From Pseudomonas sp. REP124 (GTDB taxonomy: Bacteria; Pseudomonadota; Gammaproteobacteria; Pseudomonadales; Pseudomonadaceae), in assembly GCF_020164475.1 (NCBI RefSeq), contig NZ_JAIQWX010000030.1, positions 1 to 52,707 of the forward strand: a DNA stretch of 52,707 nucleotides, in the 5' to 3' direction. A model generated the notes under the pieces. That model was given only the letters and a program-made list of their open reading frames with translations. It had not been told where the DNA came from and searched no databases. Both the position numbers and the translations under genes were made by a program. This document shows positions 1 through 8,129 of the stretch, in pieces; the stretch's first letter is position 1, and each line of letters begins with the position of its first letter.

Positions 1-42
1 CGATCTGTAGGAGCGAGGCTTGCCCGCGAAGAGGCCGGTACA
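1..42. repeat. REP element (single arm, window edge)
   Basis: A GTAGGAGCGAGGCTTGCCCGCGA-type REP core lies at about 7-29, followed by an AGAGGCCGGTACA tail. The same tail follows the REP at 14342. The left edge of the window may cut off a partner arm. It ends about 25 bases before the xdhC start, so it separates xdhC from whatever lies upstream. Confidence 0.8.
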
Positions 43-67
43 GACAACAGAGATGTTGAGGTGAAAC

Positions 68-925
68 ATGTACAACTGGATCGACGCCCTCGCCGACCTG
101 CAAAACCGCGGTGAACCCTGCGTGTTGGTGACCATCATCGAAGAGCTCGGCTCGACCCCGCGCAATGCCGGCTCGAAGATGGTCATCAGTGCCCAGCAGG
201 CCTTCGACACCATCGGCGGCGGGCACCTGGAATACAAGGCCATGCAGATCGCCCGCGAAATGCTCGCCAGCGGCAAACAGGACACCCACCTGGAGCGTTT
301 CAGCCTCGGCGCCAGCCTGGGTCAGTGCTGCGGTGGCGCCACGGTGCTGCTGTTCGAACCGATGGGCCAGGTCCAGGCGCAGATCGCCGTGTTTGGCGCA
401 GGTCACGTCGGCCGCGCGCTGGTGCCGCTGCTGGCGAGCCTGCCCTGCCGGGTGCGCTGGATCGATTCGCGTGAAGATGAGTTCCCCGAACAGATCCCCC
501 ATGGCGTGCGCAAGATCGTCAGCGAAGAACCGGTGGACGAAATCGACGACCTGCCCGCCGGCAGCTACTGCATCGTCATGACCCACAACCACCAGCTCGA
601 TCTGGAGCTGACCGCCGCGATCCTCAAGCGCAACGACTTCGCCTACTTCGGCCTGATCGGTTCGAAGACCAAGCGGGTGAAGTTCGAACACCGCCTGCGC
701 GACCGCGGTTTCGACAGCGGCGTGGTGCAACGCATGCGCTGCCCGATGGGCATCGGCGAAGTCAAAGGCAAATTGCCTGTGGAAATCGCCATCTCCATCG
801 CCGGCGAAATCATCGCCACCTACAACGCGAATTTCGGCCAGCAAACCTCCAGCGCCGAGCCGATTGCCAAGCTGCTGCCGGTATCGCGCCGCAGCCAGGC
901 CACACAATTGAAAGCCTCAAATTGA
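68..925 (+). CDS. xdhC: Xanthine dehydrogenase accessory protein XdhC
   Basis: A 285-residue protein of the XdhC/CoxI family. These chaperones bind the molybdenum cofactor, promote its sulfuration and deliver it to xanthine dehydrogenase, which oxidises hypoxanthine and xanthine to urate in the cytoplasm. The N-terminal XdhC/CoxI part has the 'ELGSTPRNAGSKM' and 'GGGHLE' motifs (about 27-55). The C-terminal Rossmann-like part begins at 'IAVFGAGHVGRAL' (about 107-120). Length is normal for the family. ATG at 68 has a GAGG Shine-Dalgarno at 58-61. guaD follows 25 bases downstream, so the two are almost certainly co-transcribed. xdhA and xdhB would be expected just upstream, outside the window. 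Confidence 0.93.
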   Translation: MYNWIDALADLQNRGEPCVLVTIIEELGSTPRNAGSKMVISAQQAFDTIGGGHLEYKAMQIAREMLASGKQDTHLERFSLGASLGQCCGGATVLLFEPMGQVQAQIAVFGAGHVGRALVPLLASLPCRVRWIDSREDEFPEQIPHGVRKIVSEEPVDEIDDLPAGSYCIVMTHNHQLDLELTAAILKRNDFAYFGLIGSKTKRVKFEHRLRDRGFDSGVVQRMRCPMGIGEVKGKLPVEIAISIAGEIIATYNANFGQQTSSAEPIAKLLPVSRRSQATQLKASN

Positions 926-950
926 TAAGCCTCATAAATAGAGAACGATC

Positions 951-2255
951 ATGCCCTTGACTCGCAAAGCCTACCGCGCCGCCATTTTGCACAGCATCGC
1001 CGACCCCGCCGAAGTGGGCATCGAAGCCTCCTATGAGTATTTCGAGGACGGCCTGCTGGTGGTCGATAACGGCAAAATCAGCGCCCTCGGCCACGCCAGC
1101 GAACTGCTGCCGACTCTGCCGGCGGACATCGAGATCACTCACTATCAGGACTCGCTGATCACCCCGGGCTTCATCGACACCCACATCCACCTGCCGCAGA
1201 CCGGCATGGTCGGCGCCTACGGCGAGCAGTTGCTGGACTGGCTCAACACCTACACCTTCCCGTGCGAAAGCCAGTTCGCCGACAAAGCCCACGCCGATGA
1301 CGTCGCGGACATTTTCATCAAGGAACTGCTGCGCAACGGCACCACCACCGCGCTGGTATTCGGCAGCGTGCACCCGCAATCGGTGAACTCGTTCTTCGAG
1401 GCCGCCGAGCAGCTGGATCTGCGCATGATCGCCGGCAAGGTGATGATGGACCGCAACGCCCCGGACTACCTGACCGACACCGCCGAATCCAGTTACCTGG
1501 AAAGCAAGGCGCTGATCGAGCGCTGGCACGGCAAGGGCCGCTTGCACTACGCGGTCACCCCGCGCTTCGCCCCGACCAGCACCCCGGAACAACTGACCCT
1601 CGCCGGCCAGTTGCTCACCGAATATCCGGATCTGTACATGCAGACCCACATCAGCGAGAACCTCAAGGAAATCGAGTGGGTCAAGGAGCTGTTCCCGGAG
1701 CGCAAGGGCTACCTGGATGTCTACGATCACTACCAACTGCTGGGCGAGCGCTCGGTGTTCGCTCACGGCGTGCACCTGTGCGACGACGAGTGCGCGCGTT
1801 TGGCGGAAACCGGCTCGGCGATCTCGTTCTGCCCGACTTCGAACTTCTTCCTCGGCAGCGGCCTGTTCAACCTGCCGATGGCCGAGAAGCACAAGCTGAA
1901 TGTCGGCCTGGGCACGGACGTCGGCGGCGGCACCAGCTTCTCGCTGCTGCAGACCCTCAACGAGGCGTACAAGGTCATGCAGCTGCAAGGCGCGCGCCTG
2001 AGCCCGTTCAAGTCGCTGTACCTGGCCACCCTCGGCGGCGCCCGCGCGCTGCGCCTGGAAGACAAGATCGGCAACCTGCAACCGGGCACCGACGCCGACT
2101 TCCTGGTGCTGGACTACAACGCCACGCCTCTGCTCGGCTATCGCCTGAAGCAGGCGAACAATATTGCCGAGACCTTGTTCGTGTTGATGACCCTGGGGGA
2201 TGACCGGACGGTGCTGCAGACCTATGCGGCGGGGAATCTGGTGCATCAGCGATAG
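951..2255 (+). CDS. guaD: Guanine deaminase
   Basis: A 434-residue amidohydrolase that hydrolyses guanine to xanthine and ammonia, feeding xanthine dehydrogenase. The zinc-binding motif 'FIDTHIHLPQTG' places the first metal histidines at H78 and H80. 'MQTHISEN' and 'GLGTDVGGG' supply the later metal and catalytic residues, and 'HLPQTG' is typical of GuaD. Length fits the family (about 430-450). It follows xdhC by 25 bases, and a strong stem-loop terminator lies at 2311-2348, so this is the last gene of the purine operon. The GntR regulator downstream faces the other way. Confidence 0.95.
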   Translation: MPLTRKAYRAAILHSIADPAEVGIEASYEYFEDGLLVVDNGKISALGHASELLPTLPADIEITHYQDSLITPGFIDTHIHLPQTGMVGAYGEQLLDWLNTYTFPCESQFADKAHADDVADIFIKELLRNGTTTALVFGSVHPQSVNSFFEAAEQLDLRMIAGKVMMDRNAPDYLTDTAESSYLESKALIERWHGKGRLHYAVTPRFAPTSTPEQLTLAGQLLTEYPDLYMQTHISENLKEIEWVKELFPERKGYLDVYDHYQLLGERSVFAHGVHLCDDECARLAETGSAISFCPTSNFFLGSGLFNLPMAEKHKLNVGLGTDVGGGTSFSLLQTLNEAYKVMQLQGARLSPFKSLYLATLGGARALRLEDKIGNLQPGTDADFLVLDYNATPLLGYRLKQANNIAETLFVLMTLGDDRTVLQTYAAGNLVHQR

Positions 2256-2270
2256 GCTTTTTCGCGCCTT

Positions 2271-2301
2271 GATCGTTCCCATGCTCTGCGTGGGAACGAT
2301 C
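2271..2301. repeat. Short inverted repeat, GATCGTTCCCA family
   Basis: GATCGTTCCCA (2271-2281) and TGGGAACGATC (2291-2301) form perfect 11-base arms around a 9-base loop. It resembles a second short palindromic repeat common in Pseudomonas intergenic DNA and is distinct from the REP family. It sits between the guaD stop and its terminator. Confidence 0.7.
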
Positions 2302-2310
2302 TGAAAACAA

Positions 2311-2348
2311 AAATCCCCCGGTACTTTTCAGTCCGGGGGATTTTTTGT
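2311..2348 (+). terminator. Intrinsic terminator of xdhC-guaD
   Basis: AAATCCCCCGG (2311-2321) pairs perfectly with CCGGGGGATTT (2333-2343), and the run of T continues to 2346. The A-rich stretch on the other side (about 2304-2313) means it could also stop minus-strand transcripts coming from the GntR gene. Confidence 0.9.
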
Positions 2349-2362
2349 GTCTCTCAGGCCGT

Positions 2363-2456
2363 CATCGCGGGCAAGCCCGCTCCCACAAATATAGAGGTGC
2401 TCACACTTTTGGTTTACAACACAAATCCTTGTGGGAGCGGGCTTGCCCGCGATTGG
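2363..2456. repeat. REP inverted pair
   Basis: CATCGCGGGCAAGCCCGCTCCCACAA (2363-2388, given in two parts by position) is matched in inverted orientation at 2429-2456. The spacer is about 40 bases. It lies between two convergent genes (guaD and the GntR regulator), the usual REP location. Confidence 0.88.
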
Positions 2457-2473
2457 CGCGACTCGGTTTCCGA

Positions 2474-3238
2474 TCAGATCTTGGCCGGCGACCGCCCAGG
2501 CTTCTTGGTCTGCAACAAATGCGAGAACACCGCATGCAAATCATCCGACGCACTTTCCTCGTCGAGGTTGAGCTTGCTGTCGATGTGATCCATGTGATGC
2601 ATCATCAGGTCCACCGCCAGCTCACCGTTGCGCGCTTCGATCGCGTCGATCAGCTGGGTGTGCTCGTCGTAGGAGCAGTGGGAACGGTTGCCGCTTTCAT
2701 ACTGGGCAATAATCAGCGAAGTCTGGGACACCAGGCTGCGCTGGAAGCTGATCAACGGCGCGTTTTTCGCCGCTTCCGCCAGTTTCAGGTGGAATTCACC
2801 CGACAGACGGATGCCGGCGCCGCGATCGCCACGGGAGAAGCTGTCGCGTTCGTCGTTGACCATCTGCCGTAATTCAGCGATCTGCTCGGCAGTTGCATGC
2901 AGAACCGCAAGCTCAGTGATCGCCCGCTCCACCAGACGCCGGGCCATGAACACCTGGCGCGCCTCTTCCACACTCGGGCTTGCCACCACGGCGCCACGGT
3001 TGGGCCGCAGCAACACCACACTTTCATGGGCCAGACGCGACAGCGCGCGGCGAATGATAGTGCGACTGACCCCGAAAATCTCCCCCAGCGCTTCTTCGCT
3101 CAACTTTGTGCCGGGCGCCAGACGCTGTTCGAGGATGGCCTCGAAGATATGCGCGTAGACAATATCGTCCTGGGTACCGCTGCGCCCGGCTTTGCCTGCG
3201 CGCGGTTGTTTCTTGAGGGGCTGCAACTGTTCGTTCAT
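2474..3238 (-). CDS. GntR/FadR-subfamily (FCD) transcriptional regulator
   Basis: A 254-residue regulator. The GntR winged helix-turn-helix spans about 25-95 ('AHIFEAILEQRLAPGTKLSEEALGEIFGVSRTIIRRAL' region). A C-terminal FCD ligand-binding domain follows with the metal-type histidine pattern ('GEFHLKLAEAA', 'DEHTQLIDAIE', 'LMMHHMDHI'). The reading frame stays open far upstream, but the first ATG that leaves a normal-length protein is at 3238. It lies beside xdhC-guaD and divergent from a BenE-type transporter, so control of purine catabolism or of the transporter is likely but inferred. A palindrome at 3331-3342 suits a GntR/FCD dimer. Confidence 0.9.
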   Translation of the reverse strand: MNEQLQPLKKQPRAGKAGRSGTQDDIVYAHIFEAILEQRLAPGTKLSEEALGEIFGVSRTIIRRALSRLAHESVVLLRPNRGAVVASPSVEEARQVFMARRLVERAITELAVLHATAEQIAELRQMVNDERDSFSRGDRGAGIRLSGEFHLKLAEAAKNAPLISFQRSLVSQTSLIIAQYESGNRSHCSYDEHTQLIDAIEARNGELAVDLMMHHMDHIDSKLNLDEESASDDLHAVFSHLLQTKKPGRSPAKI

Positions 3239-3330
3239 GGGCACTCGAGTCGGGAGAACTGCGGCGAATTGACGGTGACTGTAATACGGCACAGTGGGTC
3301 GCTGGCAAGTATCGCGTAAAAAGTACCGCG

Positions 3331-3342
3331 ATTGTACACAAT
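3331..3342. promoter_or_regulatory. Candidate GntR/FCD operator
   Basis: ATTGTACACAAT is an inverted repeat (ATTGT-AC-ACAAT) of the form bound by FCD-type GntR proteins (TNGT...ACNA). It is 93 bases upstream of the regulator start and in the divergent gap towards the transporter, so it could serve autoregulation and target control. Inferred from the pattern only. Confidence 0.5.
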
Positions 3343-3452
3343 GGTTAGTGGCGACACGACTGTATGGCTGTTTGTAGCCTTCGCTGTATGGCAACACCTT
3401 CTTACGTTTGAGTTTAGGCTTAAACCCACAAAACCGTTGCGTCACCCCGCTC

Positions 3453-3556
3453 CCTGTAGGAGCCAGCTTGCTCGCGATGGTCGTCAACGATAACGCTGGA
3501 TGCCTGATGCCCAGCGGTGCCTGGGCGTCCATCGCGAGCAAGCTGGCTCCTACAGG
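3453..3556. repeat. REP inverted pair with perfect 28-base arms
   Basis: Arms at 3453-3480 and 3529-3556 are exact reverse complements (CCTGTAGGAGCCAGC... to ...CTCCTACAGG), with a 48-base spacer. It occupies much of the 370-base gap 3239-3608 between the regulator and the transporter. The rest of that gap holds the operator-like palindrome and no other recognisable gene. Confidence 0.92.
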
Positions 3557-3608
3557 AGAAAATTGCGGAGCCACGGATATCTTCAGCAGAAACAGGACCA
3601 CCGCCGTC

Positions 3609-4799
3609 ATGAACGACGCCACGCACACGCAATTGCGCCCCCTGGCCGATACCTCTCCATCGGCCATCGTCGCCGGTTTCATCGCGATGATGACCGGCTA
3701 CACCAGCTCCCTGGTCCTGATGTTCCAGGCCGGACAGGCGGCGGGGCTGACCAGCGGGCAGATTTCGTCGTGGATCTGGGCGATTTCCATCGGCATGGCG
3801 GTGTGTTCGATCGGTCTGTCGTTGCGCTATCGCACGCCGATCACCATCGCCTGGTCGACCCCCGGCGCGGCGCTGCTGATCACCAGCCTGGGTGGCGTCA
3901 GTTATGGCGAAGCGATTGGCGCCTATATAACGTGCGCGATCCTGGTGACCATCTGCGGCCTGACCGGCAGCTTCGAACGCCTGGTGAAAAAGATCCCCGC
4001 CTCCCTGGCCGCCGCGCTGCTGGCCGGGATTCTGTTCAAGATCGGCAGCGAAATCTTCGTCGCCGCGCAACATCGCACCGCGCTGGTGCTGGGCATGTTC
4101 TTCACCTATCTGGTGGTCAAGCGCCTGTCGCCGCGCTATGCGGTGCTGGCCGCGCTATTGATCGGCACCGCGCTGTCGGGGCTCATGGGACTGCTGGACT
4201 TCAGCGCCTTCCGCCTGGAAGTGGCGACACCGGTCTGGACCACCCCGCACTTCTCCCTCGCCGCGACCATCAGCATCGGCATTCCGCTGTTCGTGGTGGC
4301 GATGACCTCGCAAAACATGCCCGGCATCGCCGTGCTGCGCGCCGACGGCTATCACGTGCCTGCCTCGCCGCTGATCACCACCACCGGCATCGCCTCGCTG
4401 CTGCTGGCGCCCTTTGGCTCCCACGGCATCAACCTGGCCGCCATCAGCGCGGCGATCTGCACCGGCCCGCACGCCCATGAAGATCGCAACAAGCGCTACA
4501 CGGCGGCGGTCTGGTGTGGGATTTTCTACGGCATCGCCGGGGTATTCGGCGCGACCCTGGCGGCGCTGTTCGCCGCCCTGCCCAAGGAACTGGTGCTGTC
4601 GATCGCCGCCCTGGCGTTGTTCGGCTCGATCATCAACGGCCTGAGCATCGCCATGAGCGAGGTGAAAGAGCGTGAAGCGGCGCTGATCACCTTCATGGTC
4701 ACGGCGTCGGGGCTGACGCTGTTCTCCATCGGCTCGGCGTTCTGGGGGATTGTCGCGGGCGTCGTGACCTTGATGATCCTGAACTGGTGCAACGCTTAG
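3609..4799 (+). CDS. BenE-family (benzoate:H+ symporter-like) inner-membrane transporter
   Basis: A 396-residue, highly hydrophobic protein with about 11-12 membrane segments ('MTGYTSSLVLMFQAG', 'ITIAWSTPGAALL', 'VVAMTSQNMPGIAVL', 'SHGINLAAISAAICTG'). These are typical of BenE. BenE belongs to the same APC superfamily as the NCS2 nucleobase permeases, with 'TSQNMPG' in the position of the NCS2 signature. ATG at 3609 is chosen because upstream in-frame codons run through REP DNA. With xdhC, guaD and a GntR regulator next door and no benzoate genes visible, the substrate could be a purine or another aromatic acid. The family is clear; the substrate is not. Confidence 0.88.
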   Translation: MNDATHTQLRPLADTSPSAIVAGFIAMMTGYTSSLVLMFQAGQAAGLTSGQISSWIWAISIGMAVCSIGLSLRYRTPITIAWSTPGAALLITSLGGVSYGEAIGAYITCAILVTICGLTGSFERLVKKIPASLAAALLAGILFKIGSEIFVAAQHRTALVLGMFFTYLVVKRLSPRYAVLAALLIGTALSGLMGLLDFSAFRLEVATPVWTTPHFSLAATISIGIPLFVVAMTSQNMPGIAVLRADGYHVPASPLITTTGIASLLLAPFGSHGINLAAISAAICTGPHAHEDRNKRYTAAVWCGIFYGIAGVFGATLAALFAALPKELVLSIAALALFGSIINGLSIAMSEVKEREAALITFMVTASGLTLFSIGSAFWGIVAGVVTLMILNWCNA

Positions 4800-4824
4800 G
4801 CCCTCTCACCGTCCCTGTGTGATC

Positions 4825-5886
4825 TCAAACCAGACGCAACCCGGTCATGCCCAGCATGATCGCCAGCGACACCAACGACCCCACGCCCGCGCCCACCCAC
4901 CAGAGGGTGTTGGCAACCGTTGGTTTGACGCCATGCGCCAGCAACACCACCCGCAACCCCGAGAACAGGTGCGCCAGTACGAACAACACCCCCAGCGCAT
5001 AGTGCGGCAGCAGCCGGATGTTCCACGGATCAGCAATCAGGCCGGTCGGCAACCCGGCGGCGAATGCCCAGTCCGTGGGGATGCCTAGGTAGGTTCGGGC
5101 AAAGATGAACACCGAGTTCATGTGACCGAGAATAAACACGGACATGAACACCCCCGACGCCAGCTGGAAAACCCGATAGCGATCCAGGGTGGTCTCGCTT
5201 CCGGTCCAGACCAGGCGCAAGCCGCTGACAATCTGGAACAGCATCACCATCACCAGGATTGGCTCGATGAAAGACGCCCGATAAACCGTGCGCCCGATGT
5301 CCATGACCGCCCCGTGCGCCTGCGGGCTGACGAGGCCGAACAGGTGATTGGTGATGTGAAACAGCACGTACAGCGCAGCGATCGCACCACACACCCCATG
5401 CGCCACCCGCAGCGGCGCTGACAGACTCGCCCGTAACGGCGCCTGCGATACCCCCTTTCGAATCGCCACGTACCCCAACAGCAGCCACACCGGTGTCCAG
5501 ATCCAGGTATCGGGAATCGGGCTGCCCGCCATGTAGGAAACCACGCCGAAAAACACGTAAGTCGTCGGCGCCGTCATGGCGATGAAGGCAAACCGTCGCG
5601 CCCGCGACGCATCTGCAGCGCCCGCCCGAAGCGGATGGCCCGCTTGCAGCAGACAGATCAACGGCACTGCAAAGGCCACCACCAGCATCAAGGTCGCCAT
5701 GGCCGTCGAGCCTGCAAACACCGGCTGATCGGCCGCGCCCGGAGTCACCGCCCAGTGGAAGGCATCCAGCACCCAGGGGTACAGCGCTGCACAAACCGCC
5801 GTCAGCCAGATGACGCGCCGGGCCTCCGTTGATTGCACGCCAGCGCCGACAGGCACCGACTCGTCCTGCGTGAGTGTGTTGAGCAT
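4825..5886 (-). CDS. Multi-pass membrane protein with succinate dehydrogenase cytochrome-b-like fold
   Basis: A 353-residue protein with about 9 hydrophobic helices. The C-terminal half (about 170-350) contains spaced histidines within helices: 'HITNH', 'ILGHMNS', 'LLPHYALG', 'VLAHLFSG'. This arrangement resembles the haem-b anchor subunits of succinate dehydrogenase/fumarate reductase, but no flavoprotein or iron-sulfur partner is adjacent. ATG at 5886 is preferred; an in-frame ATG at 5946 would add 20 polar residues lying over the divergent promoter region. It is divergent from the MocR regulator and converges with the BenE transporter. Function unknown; a quinone-linked redox or haem-binding role is only suggested. 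Confidence 0.72.
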   Translation of the reverse strand: MLNTLTQDESVPVGAGVQSTEARRVIWLTAVCAALYPWVLDAFHWAVTPGAADQPVFAGSTAMATLMLVVAFAVPLICLLQAGHPLRAGAADASRARRFAFIAMTAPTTYVFFGVVSYMAGSPIPDTWIWTPVWLLLGYVAIRKGVSQAPLRASLSAPLRVAHGVCGAIAALYVLFHITNHLFGLVSPQAHGAVMDIGRTVYRASFIEPILVMVMLFQIVSGLRLVWTGSETTLDRYRVFQLASGVFMSVFILGHMNSVFIFARTYLGIPTDWAFAAGLPTGLIADPWNIRLLPHYALGVLFVLAHLFSGLRVVLLAHGVKPTVANTLWWVGAGVGSLVSLAIMLGMTGLRLV

Positions 5887-5957
5887 TCGGGCTCTCCAGT
5901 CGGGATGGTAAACAGTGTCAAAGCGCAGACACGTTATCCTCTTCATGCCCTATGCTA

Positions 5958-5990
5958 TAGATCCAAAAATGCTTGAATTGATTGGGACAT
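5958..5990. promoter_or_regulatory. Shared operator copy 1, next to the MocR gene
   Basis: TAGATCCAAAAATGC (5958-5972) followed by GGACAT (5985-5990). The same 15 bases and GGACAT, at identical spacing, recur at 9261-9293. ATCC and GGAC sit 24 bases apart (start to start) in both copies and look like inverted half-sites. This copy ends 4 bases before the regulator start codon, a position suited to autorepression. Confidence 0.65.
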
Positions 5991-5994
5991 AGGA

Positions 5995-7407
5995 ATGCGA
6001 AAAATCGAATCCGAAAAAGCGGGCGGTCCTCCGTTGTTCCGGCAAATCTATTGGCGCTTTCGCGATTCGATTGCAGAAGGACGCCTGAAACCCGGTGATC
6101 GCGTGCCTTCCATCCGGGCGCTGGCCTCGGACCTGAATCTGGCTCGTGGCACCGTCGAGGCCGCGTATCAGCTATTGATCAACGAGGGTTATTTTGTCTC
6201 GCGCGGGCCTGCCGGAACCGTGGTGTCACCGCGGATCAAACCCGCTCCGCTCAAACCCCGGGCGGCCCCCGCCTCACGCCCGCAAGCGCCCTTGATTCAT
6301 ATGGGCGAACCGCCGCTGCCGTTGCAGATGGGACTGCCGGCGCTGGATGCGTTCCCCGGCCCGCTGTGGAATCGCCTGGCTCACCACACGCTGCGCCACT
6401 CGCAGCTGGACGGTCTGATTTACCCGGACGCCCGCGGTCATCGCGCACTGCGCGAAGCGGTGGCGGGCTACCTGAGCGTGTCCCGTGGCATCGCCTGCTC
6501 ACCCGAGCAGATTTTCATTGTCGCCGGCTACCGCGCCTGTCTGGATCTGATCTGCCGCAGCCTGCTGAACCCGGGCGATGGCTGCTGGGTCGAGGACCCC
6601 GGGTATTTCGCCGCCAGTCATTTCCTGCGGGAAGCGGGTGCGAACCTCGTGCCAGTGCCCGTCGACGCGGAAGGCATCGATGTGCAAAGCGCCCTCCAAC
6701 AGGCACCGGACGCCCGCTTTGCCGTGGTGACACCCACTCACCAGAGCCCGCTCTGCGTCCCCATGTCCATGCCGCGCCGCCAGGCCCTGCTGGATTGGGC
6801 CAACCGGCAGAACAGCTGGATCATCGAGGATGACTACGACAGCGAATACCGCTATCAGGGCCGTACGCTGCCCGCGCTGAAAAGCCTCGATGGCGGCAAT
6901 CGGGTGCTGTATTGCGGCACCTTCAGCAAGGTGTTGGTGCCGGCCCTGCGCCTGGCTTATGTGGTGGTATCGGAAGACCTCGTGGCGCGGTTCACCCAAA
7001 TCGCCGACATGATGCACAGCCACTGCCCTCAACTGTGGCAAGTCACCACCGCCAGGTTCATTGAGCAAGGCCACTTCCCCCGCCATCTGAAAAGAATGCG
7101 TGACCTCTATTCGTCCCGCCGGGGCTTGCTGGCCGACGCCCTGCACGCGGTCCTTGGGGATCAATGCTCGGTCGATCGCCAGGTAGGCGGGATGCATCTG
7201 ATCCTGCGGCTGGCGCCAGGCATGGATGACCGCGCCATCGCACTGCGCGCCCGGGAGGCCGGCCTGAGCATCCAGGCGTTATCGAACTGGTACGCCTCGA
7301 CACCGGCCGCGCAGGGCCTGCTCCTGGGCTTCACCAACGTGAAAGACCAGGCCCATGCCCTGGAACTGGCGCGACGCCTGGAAAAGGTCATGCAGGGCCT
7401 GACTTAA
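5995..7407 (+). CDS. MocR/PdxR-family regulator (GntR HTH fused to aminotransferase-like domain)
   Basis: A 470-residue protein with a GntR winged helix at about 10-80 ('RFRDSIAEGRLKPGDRVPSIRALASDLNLARGTVEAAYQLL') and a fold-type I aminotransferase-like domain at about 115-465. The PLP-binding lysine is in 'YCGTFSK' (K312), with the usual 'EDDYDSEYRY' and 'EDPGYFAA' motifs. MocR proteins use PLP, often with an amino-compound ligand, to switch transcription. They usually control a divergent or nearby gene and themselves. Here a 33-base motif just upstream is repeated in front of the 9205-7404 operon, so that operon is the likely target. The 3' end overlaps the convergent reductase gene by 4 bases. 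Confidence 0.93.
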   Translation: MRKIESEKAGGPPLFRQIYWRFRDSIAEGRLKPGDRVPSIRALASDLNLARGTVEAAYQLLINEGYFVSRGPAGTVVSPRIKPAPLKPRAAPASRPQAPLIHMGEPPLPLQMGLPALDAFPGPLWNRLAHHTLRHSQLDGLIYPDARGHRALREAVAGYLSVSRGIACSPEQIFIVAGYRACLDLICRSLLNPGDGCWVEDPGYFAASHFLREAGANLVPVPVDAEGIDVQSALQQAPDARFAVVTPTHQSPLCVPMSMPRRQALLDWANRQNSWIIEDDYDSEYRYQGRTLPALKSLDGGNRVLYCGTFSKVLVPALRLAYVVVSEDLVARFTQIADMMHSHCPQLWQVTTARFIEQGHFPRHLKRMRDLYSSRRGLLADALHAVLGDQCSVDRQVGGMHLILRLAPGMDDRAIALRAREAGLSIQALSNWYASTPAAQGLLLGFTNVKDQAHALELARRLEKVMQGLT

Positions 7408-8129
7408 GCGCGCAGATCAGGCGTCCAGCCAAGCATGCGCCGCGCCTTTTCAGTGCTGACCTGCGAGTTGTCTTCGGCGATGTTGAACACGCCATTAGCG
7501 TGCAACCGCAGCGCCAGCAACGCGGCCCAGGCCGCCGCCTCGACATGCAAAGGGCTGTTCCCCGACGGCTGATCGGTGCCGGTACCCGGACCATACAGCT
7601 GACCGTAGCGAAGCAAGGTGCCTTCCACTGACGGCGTGTTCAACACCCGATGTTCCAGCGCCGCCACGCCACCCACGCTGATCGCGCGCAGGCCCTGCGC
7701 CTGCAGATCCAGCGCGGCCTCTTCTTCGTAAGGCATGGGGCCCTCGGCATACGCCCACGCAATACTCTGGGCGACAACGCGCGCACAGCCCGATGCCCGC
7801 GCGGCCGCCATCAGATTGGCCGTGCCCTGATCACGCAATCGTGCGTTGCGAGCGATCGCCTCCGCCATCTGCGTGGGGTCGAGCCCCCGTGGCAGATCCG
7901 TGAGTTGATGCACGACACAGTCGGGCTTGATCCGCAGCAATTGCGCCTCGAGCGCCTGGGCATCGAAAACATCGACAACCACGGGGCTCACGCCAAGGGA
8001 ACGCAACCTTTGGGCCTGCTCCTCACGGCGCGTGCTGCCGTACACGCGGTAACCCGCCTGAACCAGCAACTTGACCAGGACACTGCCGATAACCCCGGTA
8101 GCGCCTGCAACGAAAATGCTTTCAGCCAT
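7404..8129 (-). CDS. NAD(P)-binding epimerase/reductase-like protein (atypical SDR)
   Basis: A 241-residue protein opening with the Rossmann motif 'IFVAGATGVIGSVLVKLLVQAG' (about 4-25), so it is an extended/atypical SDR of the NAD-dependent epimerase/dehydratase type. A 'VVAQSIAWAYAEG' segment occupies the usual substrate and catalytic region, although a canonical YxxxK is not obvious. It is the last gene of a three-gene minus-strand operon and overlaps the preceding oxidoreductase by 8 bases, which implies translational coupling. Substrate unknown. It is probably regulated by the neighbouring MocR protein. Confidence 0.83.
   Translation of the reverse strand: MAESIFVAGATGVIGSVLVKLLVQAGYRVYGSTRREEQAQRLRSLGVSPVVVDVFDAQALEAQLLRIKPDCVVHQLTDLPRGLDPTQMAEAIARNARLRDQGTANLMAAARASGCARVVAQSIAWAYAEGPMPYEEEAALDLQAQGLRAISVGGVAALEHRVLNTPSVEGTLLRYGQLYGPGTGTDQPSGNSPLHVEAAAWAALLALRLHANGVFNIAEDNSQVSTEKARRMLGWTPDLRA

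Noticed and set aside
810..2282. 490-residue minus-strand open frame
   Set aside because: Shadow of guaD, with low-complexity valine/glutamine/arginine translation.
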